A stretch of 42,609 bases of DNA from UBA6921 sp964532385 (GTDB lineage Bacteria > Pseudomonadota > Gammaproteobacteria > SG8-11). The notes below the pieces were generated by a model that was given only the letters and a program-made list of their open reading frames with translations, was not told where the DNA came from and did no database searches. Where the stretch lies: NCBI GenBank assembly GCA_964532385.1, contig CAZHHW010000018.1, positions 1 to 42,609 on the forward strand. Direction: 5' to 3'. Positions 16,627 to 24,940 of this stretch are shown here, piece after piece; the stretch's first letter is position 1, and each line of letters starts with the position of its first letter. Made by a program: the position numbers and the translations under genes.

Positions 16627-17741
16627 GGCTTGCTGCCCGGTTGTGTGGCGGCGGGGGCAGGCGCAGCGCTTTTATTGTCAAGCTCAGCGACCGGCATGCC
16701 GTCGCGGAGTTTCATTTGTCCCGCGATGATGACGTGGTCGCCCGCGTTCACGCCGGTTTTAATTTCCACCTTGCCATCCATGCGGCGGCCGGGTTCCACC
16801 CGTGTTTGCACCGCTTTGCCGTCGACCACCCGATAAATGAACTGGTCGCCGCCGAACGGCACCAGGGCTTGCTCGGGGACCACCAGGGCATTGGAACGGG
16901 TGACGAGAATCAGCGCGACGCGCGCGAACATGCCGGGGCGCAAATTCTTTTTCGCGTTGGGAATGCGTCCGCGCAATAGCATGGTGCGTGTTTGGGTGTC
17001 CATGCGGGTGTCGATGACATAGACCGTGCCGTTGAATATTTCGCCGGGGTAGGCATCGACGCGCAGCGTGATGTGCTGACCGGGTTTCACCTGGCGCGAA
17101 TAGGTTTCAGGAATGCGGAATTCGACTTTGATGGGATCGATATCTTCGAGCATGACCAGATCTTCACCGGGCTTGACATAAGCGCCGGGGCTCACGCTGC
17201 GCACACCCAAAACCCCGTTGAAGGGCGCTCGAATCGAGGTTTTTTCCAGACGCGACTGATCGACGTCGCGTTTGGCGCGCGACTCTTCCAGTTTCGCGGA
17301 AGTGTCATCGTATTCCTGCTGGCTCAGCAGCGATTTCTCACGCAGACCTTTGGCGCGATTAAAATTCGTTTCGTTCGACTTCATGTTGGCGGAACTTTGC
17401 GCGAGCTGGGCTTGATACTCGGAGGCGTCAAGGCTAAACAATAAATCGCCGGCATGGACGGTCTGGCCTTCCTGGAAATTAATGGTCGCGATCCGGCCCG
17501 CGATTTCAGAGCGTATGACGACCGATTCGTTCGATTGCAATGAGCCGACCGCGGTGACTTCATCATTCACGGGTGCGATGACCGCCGGAACCGCCTCGAC
17601 CGACATGGGGCGGGCGGCGGGGGCAGCCGCGCCGGCCGCCGGAGCGCCGGTTTTGGCCGGCGGCTCGGCGGCGAAACTTGCCAGTGAATAACAAGACAGT
17701 GCCAGCGCAACACAGGAAAGTATTCTTGTTAACTTCATCAT
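16623..17741 (-). CDS. RND efflux periplasmic adaptor (membrane fusion protein)
   Basis: 372 residues. An N-terminal export signal (TRILSCVALALSCYSLASFA) is followed by an Ala/Pro-rich linker, then the barrel-sandwich halves: GRIATINFQEGQTVHAGDLL, and after the coiled-coil hairpin (residues about 110-180) TSIRAPFNGVLGVRSVSPG. Beta-barrel pieces include RPGMFARVALILVTRSNALV. No lipobox Cys is evident after the signal, so it may be anchored by an uncleaved signal or be soluble in the periplasm. It joins the RND permease to an outer-membrane channel. Two ATG codons lie in tandem at the start. Confidence 0.92.
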   Translation of the reverse strand: MMKLTRILSCVALALSCYSLASFAAEPPAKTGAPAAGAAAPAARPMSVEAVPAVIAPVNDEVTAVGSLQSNESVVIRSEIAGRIATINFQEGQTVHAGDLLFSLDASEYQAQLAQSSANMKSNETNFNRAKGLREKSLLSQQEYDDTSAKLEESRAKRDVDQSRLEKTSIRAPFNGVLGVRSVSPGAYVKPGEDLVMLEDIDPIKVEFRIPETYSRQVKPGQHITLRVDAYPGEIFNGTVYVIDTRMDTQTRTMLLRGRIPNAKKNLRPGMFARVALILVTRSNALVVPEQALVPFGGDQFIYRVVDGKAVQTRVEPGRRMDGKVEIKTGVNAGDHVIIAGQMKLRDGMPVAELDNKSAAPAPAATQPGSKP

Positions 17742-17805
17742 GAGGGGGTCGTCCGGGTCGTAAAGAATTTAGGCTCGCATTATATCAAGTACGCTGATAT
17801 TTGAT

Positions 17806-18306
17806 TTACTCGGTGAGATCGCGCAAATAACGAAACAACGCGCGCGCGGATTTCGGTGCTTCGCCGCGAATTTGTTCCGTCTGTGCTTTGCGGGCGAGCG
17901 TGCGCAGCCTGGCGCGATCAGCTTGCGGATAGGTTTCCATAAAAATGGAGATTGCCGTATCGCCTTCGGCGAGCAAGCGATCGCGCCAGCGTTCAAGTTC
18001 GCGAAACCGCGCTGTGGAAGTGTGGCCGTGTTCTTTAATGGCGTCCAATGCAGCCTGAATCGGTCCGGCATCGACATGACGCATGAGTTTTCCGATGTAC
18101 TGTTTTTGCCGCCGCAGTGCCCCATGCGCATTCATCTTCAGCGCTTCTTCGATCGCATTGCGCACATCATCCTGCAAAGGAATCTGCTCCAACTGACTGG
18201 AGTTCAGTTTTAGTAATTCCTCGCCGAGATCTTGCAGCGCGGTGACCTCCCGCTTGCGCTGCGATTTGCTGTTTTCATCGGGCGGCTGGTCAGGAGGATT
18301 GATCAT
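17806..18306 (-). CDS. darP: Ribosome-associated protein DarP/YjgA
   Basis: 166 residues. KSQRKREVTALQDLGEELLK, LNSSQLEQIPLQDDVRNAI, RRQKQYIGKLMRHVD and FRELERWRDRLLAEGDTAI are the hallmark segments of the YjgA/DarP family, which binds pre-50S particles and helps late large-subunit assembly. The start at ATG 18306 gives the usual length; the frame extends upstream but the added residues are not family-like. No strong Shine-Dalgarno is seen. The preceding gene on this strand is pbpG, 208 bases upstream. Confidence 0.92.
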   Translation of the reverse strand: MINPPDQPPDENSKSQRKREVTALQDLGEELLKLNSSQLEQIPLQDDVRNAIEEALKMNAHGALRRQKQYIGKLMRHVDAGPIQAALDAIKEHGHTSTARFRELERWRDRLLAEGDTAISIFMETYPQADRARLRTLARKAQTEQIRGEAPKSARALFRYLRDLTE

Positions 18307-18514
18307 GAAAGTATTAACATTGGAAAAGTTCGCGGCGAGTGGATAAATCAAGCCGGTAATGTACCTTTGTGTGATGCGTGGATGCAATCAATGTCATTAC
18401 CTCCATAAGATTGGAGGCAAATGACTGTGCGGCGAGGATGGTTAATCCCCGCCGGGGAGAATGTTAACGGGGATGTGGTTAGACCGGAGCGTGGGATTTT
18501 CCGGTTATTGAAAC

Positions 18515-19480
18515 CTAGCTGACTTGATCGCTTTTAAGCTGAGTGTATTCAAGCCATTTTTTGATGCGATTGGCATCGCCTACGCGTGTCATTTTGCCCT
18601 GGCCGTCGAGCAAGATAATGATTAAGTTGCGCGTGGATATTTGTGCCTGCATAACCAGGCAATGTCCCGCTTCACGAATGAAACCGGTTTTGCTCAAACC
18701 GATGTCCCAATCTTTGTTGCTGACCAAGGCATTGGTATTGCGATATTGAGTGGGACGGTAATTATCGGTTTCGACAATGTAGGAGGATGTTGTCGAGACC
18801 TGGCGTATAACATCGTAGCCATAGGCTGCGCCAACCATGCGCGCCAGATCCGAAGCCGTGGAGGTATTGCGTTGATCCAGGCCGGAAGCGTCGGCAAATG
18901 TTGAATTGTCCATACCGATCATCTTGGCCTTGGCATTCATGGCCTCGACAAAGGCGGGGGTGCCGCCCGGGTAATTGCGTGCGAGCGCCGCGGCCGCGCG
19001 ATTTTCAGACGACATCAGGGCCAATTGCAGCAATTCAAAACGTGTCAAGACCGAGCCTACAGTCAGGCGCGAGGTCGAAAACTTGATGTGATCAACATCG
19101 TCATCTGTGACGCTGATTTTTTCGTCGAGCGGCTGCTGGGTATCCAGCACGACCATGGCGGTCATCAGTTTGGTGATGGAGGCGATGGGCTGACGTGTGC
19201 CGATGTTCTTGGCGTAAAGCATCGCACCATCGGCTTGATCGATCACCAGTGCAGAGGCGGAGGCGAGGCGTAATTTACCTATTTGCTTGCTTTGCAAGGT
19301 CTCGTGTTTCGGGCGACGGTAAATGGGACGAGTGCGCTCGCGAGCGCTATAACTCGGGCGATGGCTGCGCTGAGTGTAACTTTGTTTTAACGGTGCAGCG
19401 CCTGCGGGGTCGTCAACCGTCAGCGCAAAAGAGCCTGAACTTAAAAACAGGCACACCAGCATGATAGAAATTCGGCGCAT
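18515..19480 (-). CDS. pbpG: D-alanyl-D-alanine endopeptidase, PBP7 type
   Basis: 321 residues with an N-terminal signal sequence (ISIMLVCLFLSSGSFA). The peptidase S11 motifs are in order: SITK (S-x2-K nucleophile, in PIASITKLMTAMVV), SSEN (S-x-N, in ALMSSENRAAAALARN) and KTG (in GLSKTGFIREAGHCL). The family cleaves D-Ala-mDAP cross-links in the periplasmic murein. A basic, Arg-rich linker of about 40 residues lies between the signal and the catalytic domain and may contact the cell wall. It lies just downstream of the phoQ-like gene on the same strand, with 232 bases between. Confidence 0.9.
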   Translation of the reverse strand: MRRISIMLVCLFLSSGSFALTVDDPAGAAPLKQSYTQRSHRPSYSARERTRPIYRRPKHETLQSKQIGKLRLASASALVIDQADGAMLYAKNIGTRQPIASITKLMTAMVVLDTQQPLDEKISVTDDDVDHIKFSTSRLTVGSVLTRFELLQLALMSSENRAAAALARNYPGGTPAFVEAMNAKAKMIGMDNSTFADASGLDQRNTSTASDLARMVGAAYGYDVIRQVSTTSSYIVETDNYRPTQYRNTNALVSNKDWDIGLSKTGFIREAGHCLVMQAQISTRNLIIILLDGQGKMTRVGDANRIKKWLEYTQLKSDQVS

Positions 19481-19712
19481 CTTTGGTATTTACCTTCAAG
19501 TTATAGGTTCAGTAACAAGAGCTCATTAAGTAGTTCTGTAAGCACCGCATTAAAGTGTATGTAAACTAATACTTTTTATAGCCCAATGCAATTAACGCAG
19601 GCCACTATCTTAGCCGCTGCTCCCTGTATCGGAACCTCCCGGGAATTCTGTAAGTATTGCTGAGCAATTTTTGGTTACCTGTATCCCAAGTCCGGTCAAT
19701 GGGAGGCATGCG

Positions 19713-21071
19713 TCACAGACTGTGTAATGTAACCACCACTCGGGTTCCACCGTCTGGATTACGACTGATGAGCAGGGTGCCGTTATACAGTTTGACAATA
19801 TCGCGGACGACGGCAAGTCCGATGCCGTGCCCCGCGGTGGAAGGATCGGCACGCACACCGCGATCCATGACACGGTCGATCATGTCGGCGGGAATTCCCG
19901 GTCCATCATCGTCGATGACAAGATTCAAAATCTTATTTGTTGTTTGCAACGACATCGTGGCATGTAACTGCACGCGCCGCGTACTCCACTTGAAAGCATT
20001 ATCGAGCAGGTTGCCAAGCAATTCCATAAGGTCGCCGGCGTCGCCATGGAAGATAACGTCGCTTGCGATATTGACGGTGCATTGCACGTTTTTTTCAGCG
20101 TACACTTTTTTTAAGCTGGCGATGATCTTGCTCGCAATAGGCTCGATGGCCGTCGGTGCGGTAAGTGCCCCGCTACCCGAGGCCGCGGCTTTCTGTAATT
20201 GGTAGGAAACAATACTTGACATATATTCCACCTGTTCGCGCAAGGTATCCGTGGATTCGCCGAGGCCGGATTTTCCTTCGCTAATACCGCGTAACACGGC
20301 CAACGGGGTATTCAGGCTGTGAGCCAGATCGCCCAAGGTATTGCGATAGCGTTCGATATGTTCCTGGCGGTTGCGTATCAAGGTGTTGATATTTTCCGTG
20401 AGCGCATGCAATTCACGCGGGTAATGACCGCCCAGCGATATGCGCTGTCCTTTTTCGATCGCGCGCAGTTCGTTCGCCACCCGCGTCAGCGGCGTCAATC
20501 CCCAGCGTAAAATAATGCTTTGCACGGCCACCAACAGCGTCGTCACACCGCCCAGCCAGATCCATAGATTGCGCTGAAAGCGCGCGATGCGGCGCGTGAA
20601 ATCACGCAGGTCGGTCGCTACGCTGACGGTAAAAATGTTTTGCTTGGCACTGCTGCCTTGCAAGGCCACGCCCAAGCTGAAGGCAAACACGGCCTGGCCG
20701 TCGCTGGTTTGCAATTGTTCAAAACGCCGCTCTGCGCTGGATAAATGCTGGGCGAACGGAATAGTGATACGGGCCAGCGATGCCGATTCCCATGACTGAC
20801 CGGTTTCATTGCCGGTAATTTGCGCATAGATAGTCGAATGACTCGCAAAAAACCGCGTGTCGGGGAGGAGGAAGGACATACTTAAAACGCCGTTGTCGTC
20901 CAGCTCGGAGGCGGCGATTAATACATAAGCGTCGCTTTGTAAGCGGTCTTGCAAGGCGGTTTGGAGGTCAAGGTAATAAATGGATTGCAGAGTCCAGCCG
21001 GTAATGCCGAAAAAACACACCATCACAATCACCGCGGCGGCGATTACCCGGGTATGCAGCGATAATGTCAC
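19713..21071 (-). CDS. phoQ: PhoQ-like sensor histidine kinase
   Basis: 452 residues. TM1 is VIAAAVIVMVCFFGITGWTL (about 9-28), followed by a periplasmic sensor region to about 165 and TM2 at LWIWLGGVTTLLVAVQSI. A HAMP-like segment leads to the H-box DLAHSLNTPLAVLRG, close to E. coli PhoQ (HSLKTPLAV). Then come the N-box LLGNLLDNAFKWS, G1 DDDGPGIP and G2 GHGIGLAVVRD. The periplasmic domain lacks an obviously long acidic patch, so Mg2+ sensing is not assured. It overlaps the response regulator by 4 bases and is surely co-transcribed with it. The symbol is given by family, not proven function. Confidence 0.85.
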   Translation of the reverse strand: MTLSLHTRVIAAAVIVMVCFFGITGWTLQSIYYLDLQTALQDRLQSDAYVLIAASELDDNGVLSMSFLLPDTRFFASHSTIYAQITGNETGQSWESASLARITIPFAQHLSSAERRFEQLQTSDGQAVFAFSLGVALQGSSAKQNIFTVSVATDLRDFTRRIARFQRNLWIWLGGVTTLLVAVQSIILRWGLTPLTRVANELRAIEKGQRISLGGHYPRELHALTENINTLIRNRQEHIERYRNTLGDLAHSLNTPLAVLRGISEGKSGLGESTDTLREQVEYMSSIVSYQLQKAAASGSGALTAPTAIEPIASKIIASLKKVYAEKNVQCTVNIASDVIFHGDAGDLMELLGNLLDNAFKWSTRRVQLHATMSLQTTNKILNLVIDDDGPGIPADMIDRVMDRGVRADPSTAGHGIGLAVVRDIVKLYNGTLLISRNPDGGTRVVVTLHSL

Positions 21072-21760
21072 GCCATGGTGCCTTGTTTTCTGAAGCGGTA
21101 ACCCTGACCGCGCAAGGTCTCGATGGGTTGGTCGCGATTTTCCGGATCGAGTTTGCGGCGCAGGCGGCCGATGAAGACTTCGATGACATTGCTGTCGCGT
21201 TCGTAGTCCTGTTCGTACAAATGCTCGGTCAATTGAGTTTTTGAAATCACCTCGCCCGCATGCAGCATCAGATACTCCAATGCTTTATATTCAAAAGCGG
21301 TCAATTCGATGGGAGTATCGTTCACCCGCACTTCATGCGAAGTCAGATTCAGGGAAACATCTCCATGCCGCAGTACCGATTGCGCCTGGCCGCCGGCGCG
21401 GCGCAAGAGCGCGCGCAAGCGTGCGCACAGTTCTTCGATATGAAAGGGTTTGGTGATGTAATCGTCGGCGCCGGATTCAAGTCCCGCGACCTTGTCCTGC
21501 CAGCGGTTGCGCGCGGTCAAAATGAGCACCGGAAATTTCTTGTTCGCGTTACGCAGATTCTCGATTACGGTAATGCCGGACATGTCCGGTAAACCTAAAT
21601 CGATGATGGCCGCGTCGAAGTCAAACTCCCGTCCCAGAAACAAACCGTTGGTGCCATTCGCGGCGGTATCGACGGCATATCCGTCGCTGCGCAAGCGGGC
21701 GGCGATCTGATTGAGCAGATGATGTTCGTCTTCGATGACCAGGATGCGCATACCTTCCAT
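21068..21760 (-). CDS. phoP: PhoP-like OmpR-family response regulator
   Basis: 230 residues. Receiver: acidic pair in MRILVIEDEHHLLNQI, phospho-acceptor Asp in AAIIDLGLPDMSG, Thr in LILTARNRW and Lys in DDYITKPFHIEELCARL. The C-terminal winged helix has LTAFEYKALEYLMLHAGEVI and the recognition region RDSNVIEVFIGRLRRKLDP. It overlaps the cognate sensor gene by 4 bases. Two starts are possible, ATG 21760 and ATG 21751; the second gives the classical MRIL opening, but GGAAGG sits too close to it. The downstream cell-wall gene pbpG may be part of its regulon (inference). Confidence 0.88.
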   Translation of the reverse strand: MEGMRILVIEDEHHLLNQIAARLRSDGYAVDTAANGTNGLFLGREFDFDAAIIDLGLPDMSGITVIENLRNANKKFPVLILTARNRWQDKVAGLESGADDYITKPFHIEELCARLRALLRRAGGQAQSVLRHGDVSLNLTSHEVRVNDTPIELTAFEYKALEYLMLHAGEVISKTQLTEHLYEQDYERDSNVIEVFIGRLRRKLDPENRDQPIETLRGQGYRFRKQGTMA

Positions 21761-21825
21761 GATAGTTCATCGAAATTGAATTAGGGTAACGACGGCGATG
21801 CCGCCGTTACCTTGCTGCGTGATGT

Positions 21826-22167
21826 TTACTTCTGATCGGCAATCGATAATACAAACGTAACCAGGGTTTCGATGTCGGCATCCGATACGCGGGGCGAGTA
21901 AGGAGGCATGGGCACTTCGCCCCAAACACCTTTACCGCCGGTTTTGACTTTGCTGACCAGCTTGGCTTTCATTTCGGTGTTGCCTTTATACTTTTCAGAC
22001 ACATCTTTCCAGGCCGGGCCAACCACTTTCTTTTCCACACTGTGGCAAGCCAGACAACCGCTTTTTTTGGCCAGTTCCAGGGCGGCAGCGGAGTCCACAG
22101 CCCAGCCATTGGTCGAAACCAGGGCAAGAGTGGCAGCGCCGGCGAACAGTGCAAGAGTAGTACGCAT
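21826..22167 (-). CDS. Class I c-type cytochrome (c-551/c-552 like)
   Basis: 113 residues. A signal peptide (TTLALFAGAATLALVSTNGW, ending around AVDSAAA) exports it to the periplasm, where heme is attached at CLACH (about 38-42). KKVVGPAWKDVSEKYKG follows, and the axial Met lies in EVPMPPYSPRVSD, as in c-551/c-552 proteins that carry single electrons to terminal oxidases, peroxidases or nitrite reductases. The start at ATG 22167 has GGAG upstream. It stands between the phoPQ pair and the S24-like gene with its own transcription. Confidence 0.9.
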   Translation of the reverse strand: MRTTLALFAGAATLALVSTNGWAVDSAAALELAKKSGCLACHSVEKKVVGPAWKDVSEKYKGNTEMKAKLVSKVKTGGKGVWGEVPMPPYSPRVSDADIETLVTFVLSIADQK

Positions 22168-22355
22168 ATGAATCTCCAAAGGTTGGGCAAGCATTCTGTA
22201 GATAAGGGTTAAACTTCCCCGGCTAACTATTGCAAATGCGTTACCAGGTTGGGTTCAATGTAACGCGGCAGCACTGAACGACACCTGAACCAAACGACAC
22301 GGACACTCCGCTATGTGTTGCAGGTGTACCAAAAACGCGCAAAGAGGCCGGATTT

Positions 22356-22679
22356 ATGGAACAAGGCGGTTGTTCGAGTGAAAACAGCGAAGCCTATGCA
22401 TTGCGAGTCATGGGCGATTCAATGCTGCCGGAGTTTTCGGACGGGCAAATCGTTATTGTCGATCCGGCTTATCCGTTAAGCTCGGGCGCCTTTGTGGTCG
22501 TCGATTACGGCGGGGAGGTGATTCTTGGCCGGTACGAAGTTGAAGACGGGCTGAAGCGCATCGTATTTCTTAATGCGGATTATGCCCCGCTGACGCTCGT
22601 ACCTCCGTACCAGATCAAAGGCGTGGTCACTCAGCGTGCCGGACGGCGGCGCAGCGAACGCAAACACTATTCGCCCTGA
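22356..22679 (+). CDS. Stand-alone S24/S26-like peptidase domain
   Basis: 107 residues, resembling only the C-terminal autoprotease domain of LexA/UmuD-type proteins, with no DNA-binding domain. ALRVMGDSMLPEFSDGQIVI has the nucleophile (Ser22, in GDSM). The catalytic Lys of LexA (EVTVKR) aligns with Gly58 in GGEVILGRYEV, with Arg59 next to it, so the Ser/Lys dyad looks incomplete. FLNADYAPLTLVPPYQIKGV is the usual last part. It may be a binding or regulatory domain and not an active protease. The stop is 3 bases from the convergent HinT stop. Confidence 0.8.
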   Translation: MEQGGCSSENSEAYALRVMGDSMLPEFSDGQIVIVDPAYPLSSGAFVVVDYGGEVILGRYEVEDGLKRIVFLNADYAPLTLVPPYQIKGVVTQRAGRRRSERKHYSP

Positions 22680-22682
22680 TTT

Positions 22683-23027
22683 TCAGCCCGGGGGCCAGCT
22701 CAATGCCCGTCCGCCCAGGACGTGCAAATGAATGTGAAAAACCGATTGTCCGGCATCCGCATTACAATTCATCACGGTGCGATAACCGCTTTGCGCGATG
22801 CCCTCCTGCAACGCGACTGTTTTGGCGGCGAGCAGCATTTCGCCCGCCAGTTGCGCATCTTCCGGATTTAGATCATTAATAGTTGAGATGTGACGCTTTG
22901 GAATCACCAGCACATGGGTCGGCGCATGCGGATAAATATCCCGGAAGGCCAGAATGTTCGAACTTTCAAATACCGTGGTTGATTTAATGGTGCCTGCTAC
23001 CATTTTGCAGAATAAACATTCGCTCAT
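22683..23027 (-). CDS. hinT: HIT-family purine nucleoside phosphoramidase
   Basis: 114 residues: the CLFCKMVAGTI opening, FRDIYPHAPTHVLVIPKRHI, and the active-site HIHLHVLGGR histidine triad with the nucleophilic middle His, all HinT features. It hydrolyses AMP-lysine or AMP-NH2-type phosphoramidates. Cys residues at the N-terminus (C4, C7) could, with a His, bind zinc as in some HIT proteins. The start ATG 23027 is preceded by AAGGAAG; the frame extends upstream without family-like sequence. Confidence 0.92.
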   Translation of the reverse strand: MSECLFCKMVAGTIKSTTVFESSNILAFRDIYPHAPTHVLVIPKRHISTINDLNPEDAQLAGEMLLAAKTVALQEGIAQSGYRTVMNCNADAGQSVFHIHLHVLGGRALSWPPG

Positions 23028-23119
23028 TCGCAGCTTCCTTTTGCGCAGGGGTATAAAACAAAACGCCCCATTGTTTCGCAACGGGGCATAAGTTTCCAGC
23101 CAAACAGATCGCGAAAGAA

Positions 23120-23434
23120 TCAGCCAGGGTATTTCGAATTGATCTCGGATTCGGCATCGAGCCAATCCTGCATTTCATTTCCACCGTTAAATCCGCGCCG
23201 TTCCGCACGAAAATAAGCCGCTTCTTCAATCATGCGCAGGCGCTCCTCGCGTGAAATATTCGCAGTCAGTTTCGACAATGAGGAACGGGTATTGGCATTT
23301 CCCGTGGCACGCGCAGGCGCGGAATCCGTGGATTTGGCTTTTTTCTCGGCGTTCTTGCCCGTGCTGTGCTTACCTTGCGGCAGGTTCTGCGCGGACCCTT
23401 GCGAGGGTGTTGAATGATCCATTGTATGACCCAT
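23120..23434 (-). CDS. DUF2934 domain protein
   Basis: 104 residues. The first 60 are low-complexity, rich in Ser, Ala, Gly, Lys and Gln, and probably disordered. The C-terminal 45 residues hold DUF2934: REERLRMIEEAAYFRAERRG then MQDWLDAESEI, a short helical pair common in proteins near stress and catalase genes. Function unknown. ATG 23434 has a strong GGAGG upstream. The gene is followed after 92 bases by hinT on the same strand. Confidence 0.85.
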   Translation of the reverse strand: MGHTMDHSTPSQGSAQNLPQGKHSTGKNAEKKAKSTDSAPARATGNANTRSSLSKLTANISREERLRMIEEAAYFRAERRGFNGGNEMQDWLDAESEINSKYPG

Positions 23435-23809
23435 CTTAAACCTCCAAAAATTGATAGATTTGATATTGCTCTGTTGTTATAAATTTACGCCGCAAATGCC
23501 GCGATATTCGGTTACAAGCCGTACATACGATCCAGAAGAAACAATGTCAACGTTAAAGTCCGGCAGGCCAACCGGGTTACGAAAAAAGTATAGGTGAATA
23601 TTTAAAATTTGCGCCGCGCCTGCTGTAACGTCCAGATGTCACAGAGTATTTAGTCAAGTTAAGGCGTCACATGAATTTTTGTCCGCCGTTTTTACTTTTG
23701 CAAAACATAAAAGACTTTTGGGGGAAGCCGCGCTGTTACGGTGCAATGCGCACTATACTTAAGTAAGTAGCTGAAAAAGATTACATCCGGATCCAATAGG
23801 AGCCTGAAC
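23435..23809. other. 375-base divergent intergenic region between DUF2934 and BON genes
   Basis: AT-rich compared with its neighbours. It holds the control regions of both flanking genes. On the + strand a sigma-S-like -10 is seen near 23753. No ORF, tRNA or strong hairpin is recognised in the remainder. Confidence 0.6.
23753..23762 (+). promoter_or_regulatory. Sigma-S-like extended -10 box of the BON-protein gene
   Basis: CTATACTTAA (23753-23762) matches the E. coli RpoS extended -10 consensus CTATACTTAA base for base. No good -35 hexamer sits at 16-18 bases upstream, which is normal for RpoS promoters. It would give a leader of about 40 bases with an AGGAG ribosome site. Confidence 0.5.
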
Positions 23810-24532
23810 ATGAACAACCAAGACGAGAACGTGCGCGAACTGCTGGCGGCACTGGAGAGCGATCCGCGCATCGATCTGCATACCTATCCCATCAATGTGA
23901 TTGAACAGGATGATCGCCTGGTGATGGAAGGCACGGTCGCCAATATCGCGGCTAAAAAATTGACCTTGCGTATTGCCCAGCGGGTGTGCGGCGCATGCCC
24001 GGTGCTGGATCGCTTGCACGTGGCGGCGGCGCGCATGGACGATGGACAGTTGCGTACCGAAGTGATCGATATTTTTTTAGGCGAACCGGTCTTTACCGAA
24101 TACGGAATGCGCATTAAACATGGAAACGAGTTTGAAACCTGGCGGGTTTCGAAATCCGAGCTGGGCGAGATAATCGATATTGAAGTCAGCGGCGGTGTCG
24201 TGACCTTGTCGGGGCGGGTGGGTAGCTTGACACATCGCCGCCTGGCAGAAGTACTGGCCTGGTGGACCGCCGGTTGTGAGCTCGTCGAGAATCGTTTGCG
24301 CGTCGTCCCGCCCGAACAGGAGAATGACGGCGAACTGACGGATGCGGTGCGCATCGTTCTGGAAAAAGATCCGCTGGTGCAGTCCGGGCAGATTTCAATC
24401 GATGTACAGCACGGCGAGGTCACTCTTAACGGTTACGTCGCCAGCGAAGAAGAACGGCGTCTCGCGGTACTCGATGCGTGGTACGTGCCAGGTGTGCGCG
24501 AGGTTGTCGATCACATTCAAGCGCGGCATTAA
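23810..24532 (+). CDS. Triple BON-domain stress protein
   Basis: 240 residues with three BON-like units: about 5-75 (DPRIDLHTYPINVIEQDD, LVMEGTVANIAAKKLTL), about 82-165 (LSGRVGSLTHRRLAEVLAWW) and about 175-238 (GEVTLNGYVASEEERRLAVL). BON domains in OsmY, BamE-linked or KbpE-type proteins bind phospholipid or polysaccharide surfaces. Here there is no signal peptide or lipobox, so a cytoplasmic place is predicted, unlike OsmY. The RpoS-like -10 suggests stationary-phase or stress expression. It converges on the DUF6763-like gene. Confidence 0.85.
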   Translation: MNNQDENVRELLAALESDPRIDLHTYPINVIEQDDRLVMEGTVANIAAKKLTLRIAQRVCGACPVLDRLHVAAARMDDGQLRTEVIDIFLGEPVFTEYGMRIKHGNEFETWRVSKSELGEIIDIEVSGGVVTLSGRVGSLTHRRLAEVLAWWTAGCELVENRLRVVPPEQENDGELTDAVRIVLEKDPLVQSGQISIDVQHGEVTLNGYVASEEERRLAVLDAWYVPGVREVVDHIQARH

Positions 24533-24553
24533 TAGCGTGTTTTACTGGGCGGG

Positions 24554-24940
24554 CTACAGCTCGCCTTCCCAGGGTTCTTCTTGGGATGGATCCTCTTCAA
24601 GTTCGTCTTCGTCTTCTTCTTCGTCCGACAACGCAACACGTCGTGCGCGTTTCGTTTCACGGCCGGCTTCAGACCAGTCTTCGTCCGCCATTGCGGTTTC
24701 GGTGTAACCCAGATCATCCTTCTGCACTTCATCGACCGGTCCAGTCCAGTCTTCGGGTGCCTCGCTGACCACGATGTCCATTTCGTACCATGCATCCAGG
24801 TCGATCTCGTCCAGATCGCCATCGAAGTATTGAATGCCGATCGCACCGTTGTCTTCGTCCAGCGACACGACCTCGAATTTCTGGCCTTTATCCGTATGCT
24901 CGTACCAGTTGCCGACAATTGGATCCGACTCGGTGGGCAT
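24554..24940 (-). CDS. DUF6763-like acidic protein
   Basis: 128 residues, very acidic, the last 25 nearly all Glu and Asp. The conserved part is SDPIVGNWYEHTDKGQKFEV, GIQYFDGDLDEIDLDAWYEM and APEDWTGPVDEVQKDDLGYT, which I associate with DUF6763, seen mainly in gammaproteobacteria. Function unknown; the acidity suggests binding to a basic partner or mimicry of nucleic acid. ATG 24940 is chosen because GGAG lies 8 bases upstream and the conserved region begins at once. It converges with the BON gene, 21 bases apart. Confidence 0.78.
   Translation of the reverse strand: MPTESDPIVGNWYEHTDKGQKFEVVSLDEDNGAIGIQYFDGDLDEIDLDAWYEMDIVVSEAPEDWTGPVDEVQKDDLGYTETAMADEDWSEAGRETKRARRVALSDEEEDEDELEEDPSQEEPWEGEL

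Noticed and set aside
15847..16836. 329-codon open frame antisense to the RND permease and adaptor
   Set aside because: It is the reverse of a highly conserved coding region, has no ribosome site and reads as low-quality composition; a shadow of biased codon use.
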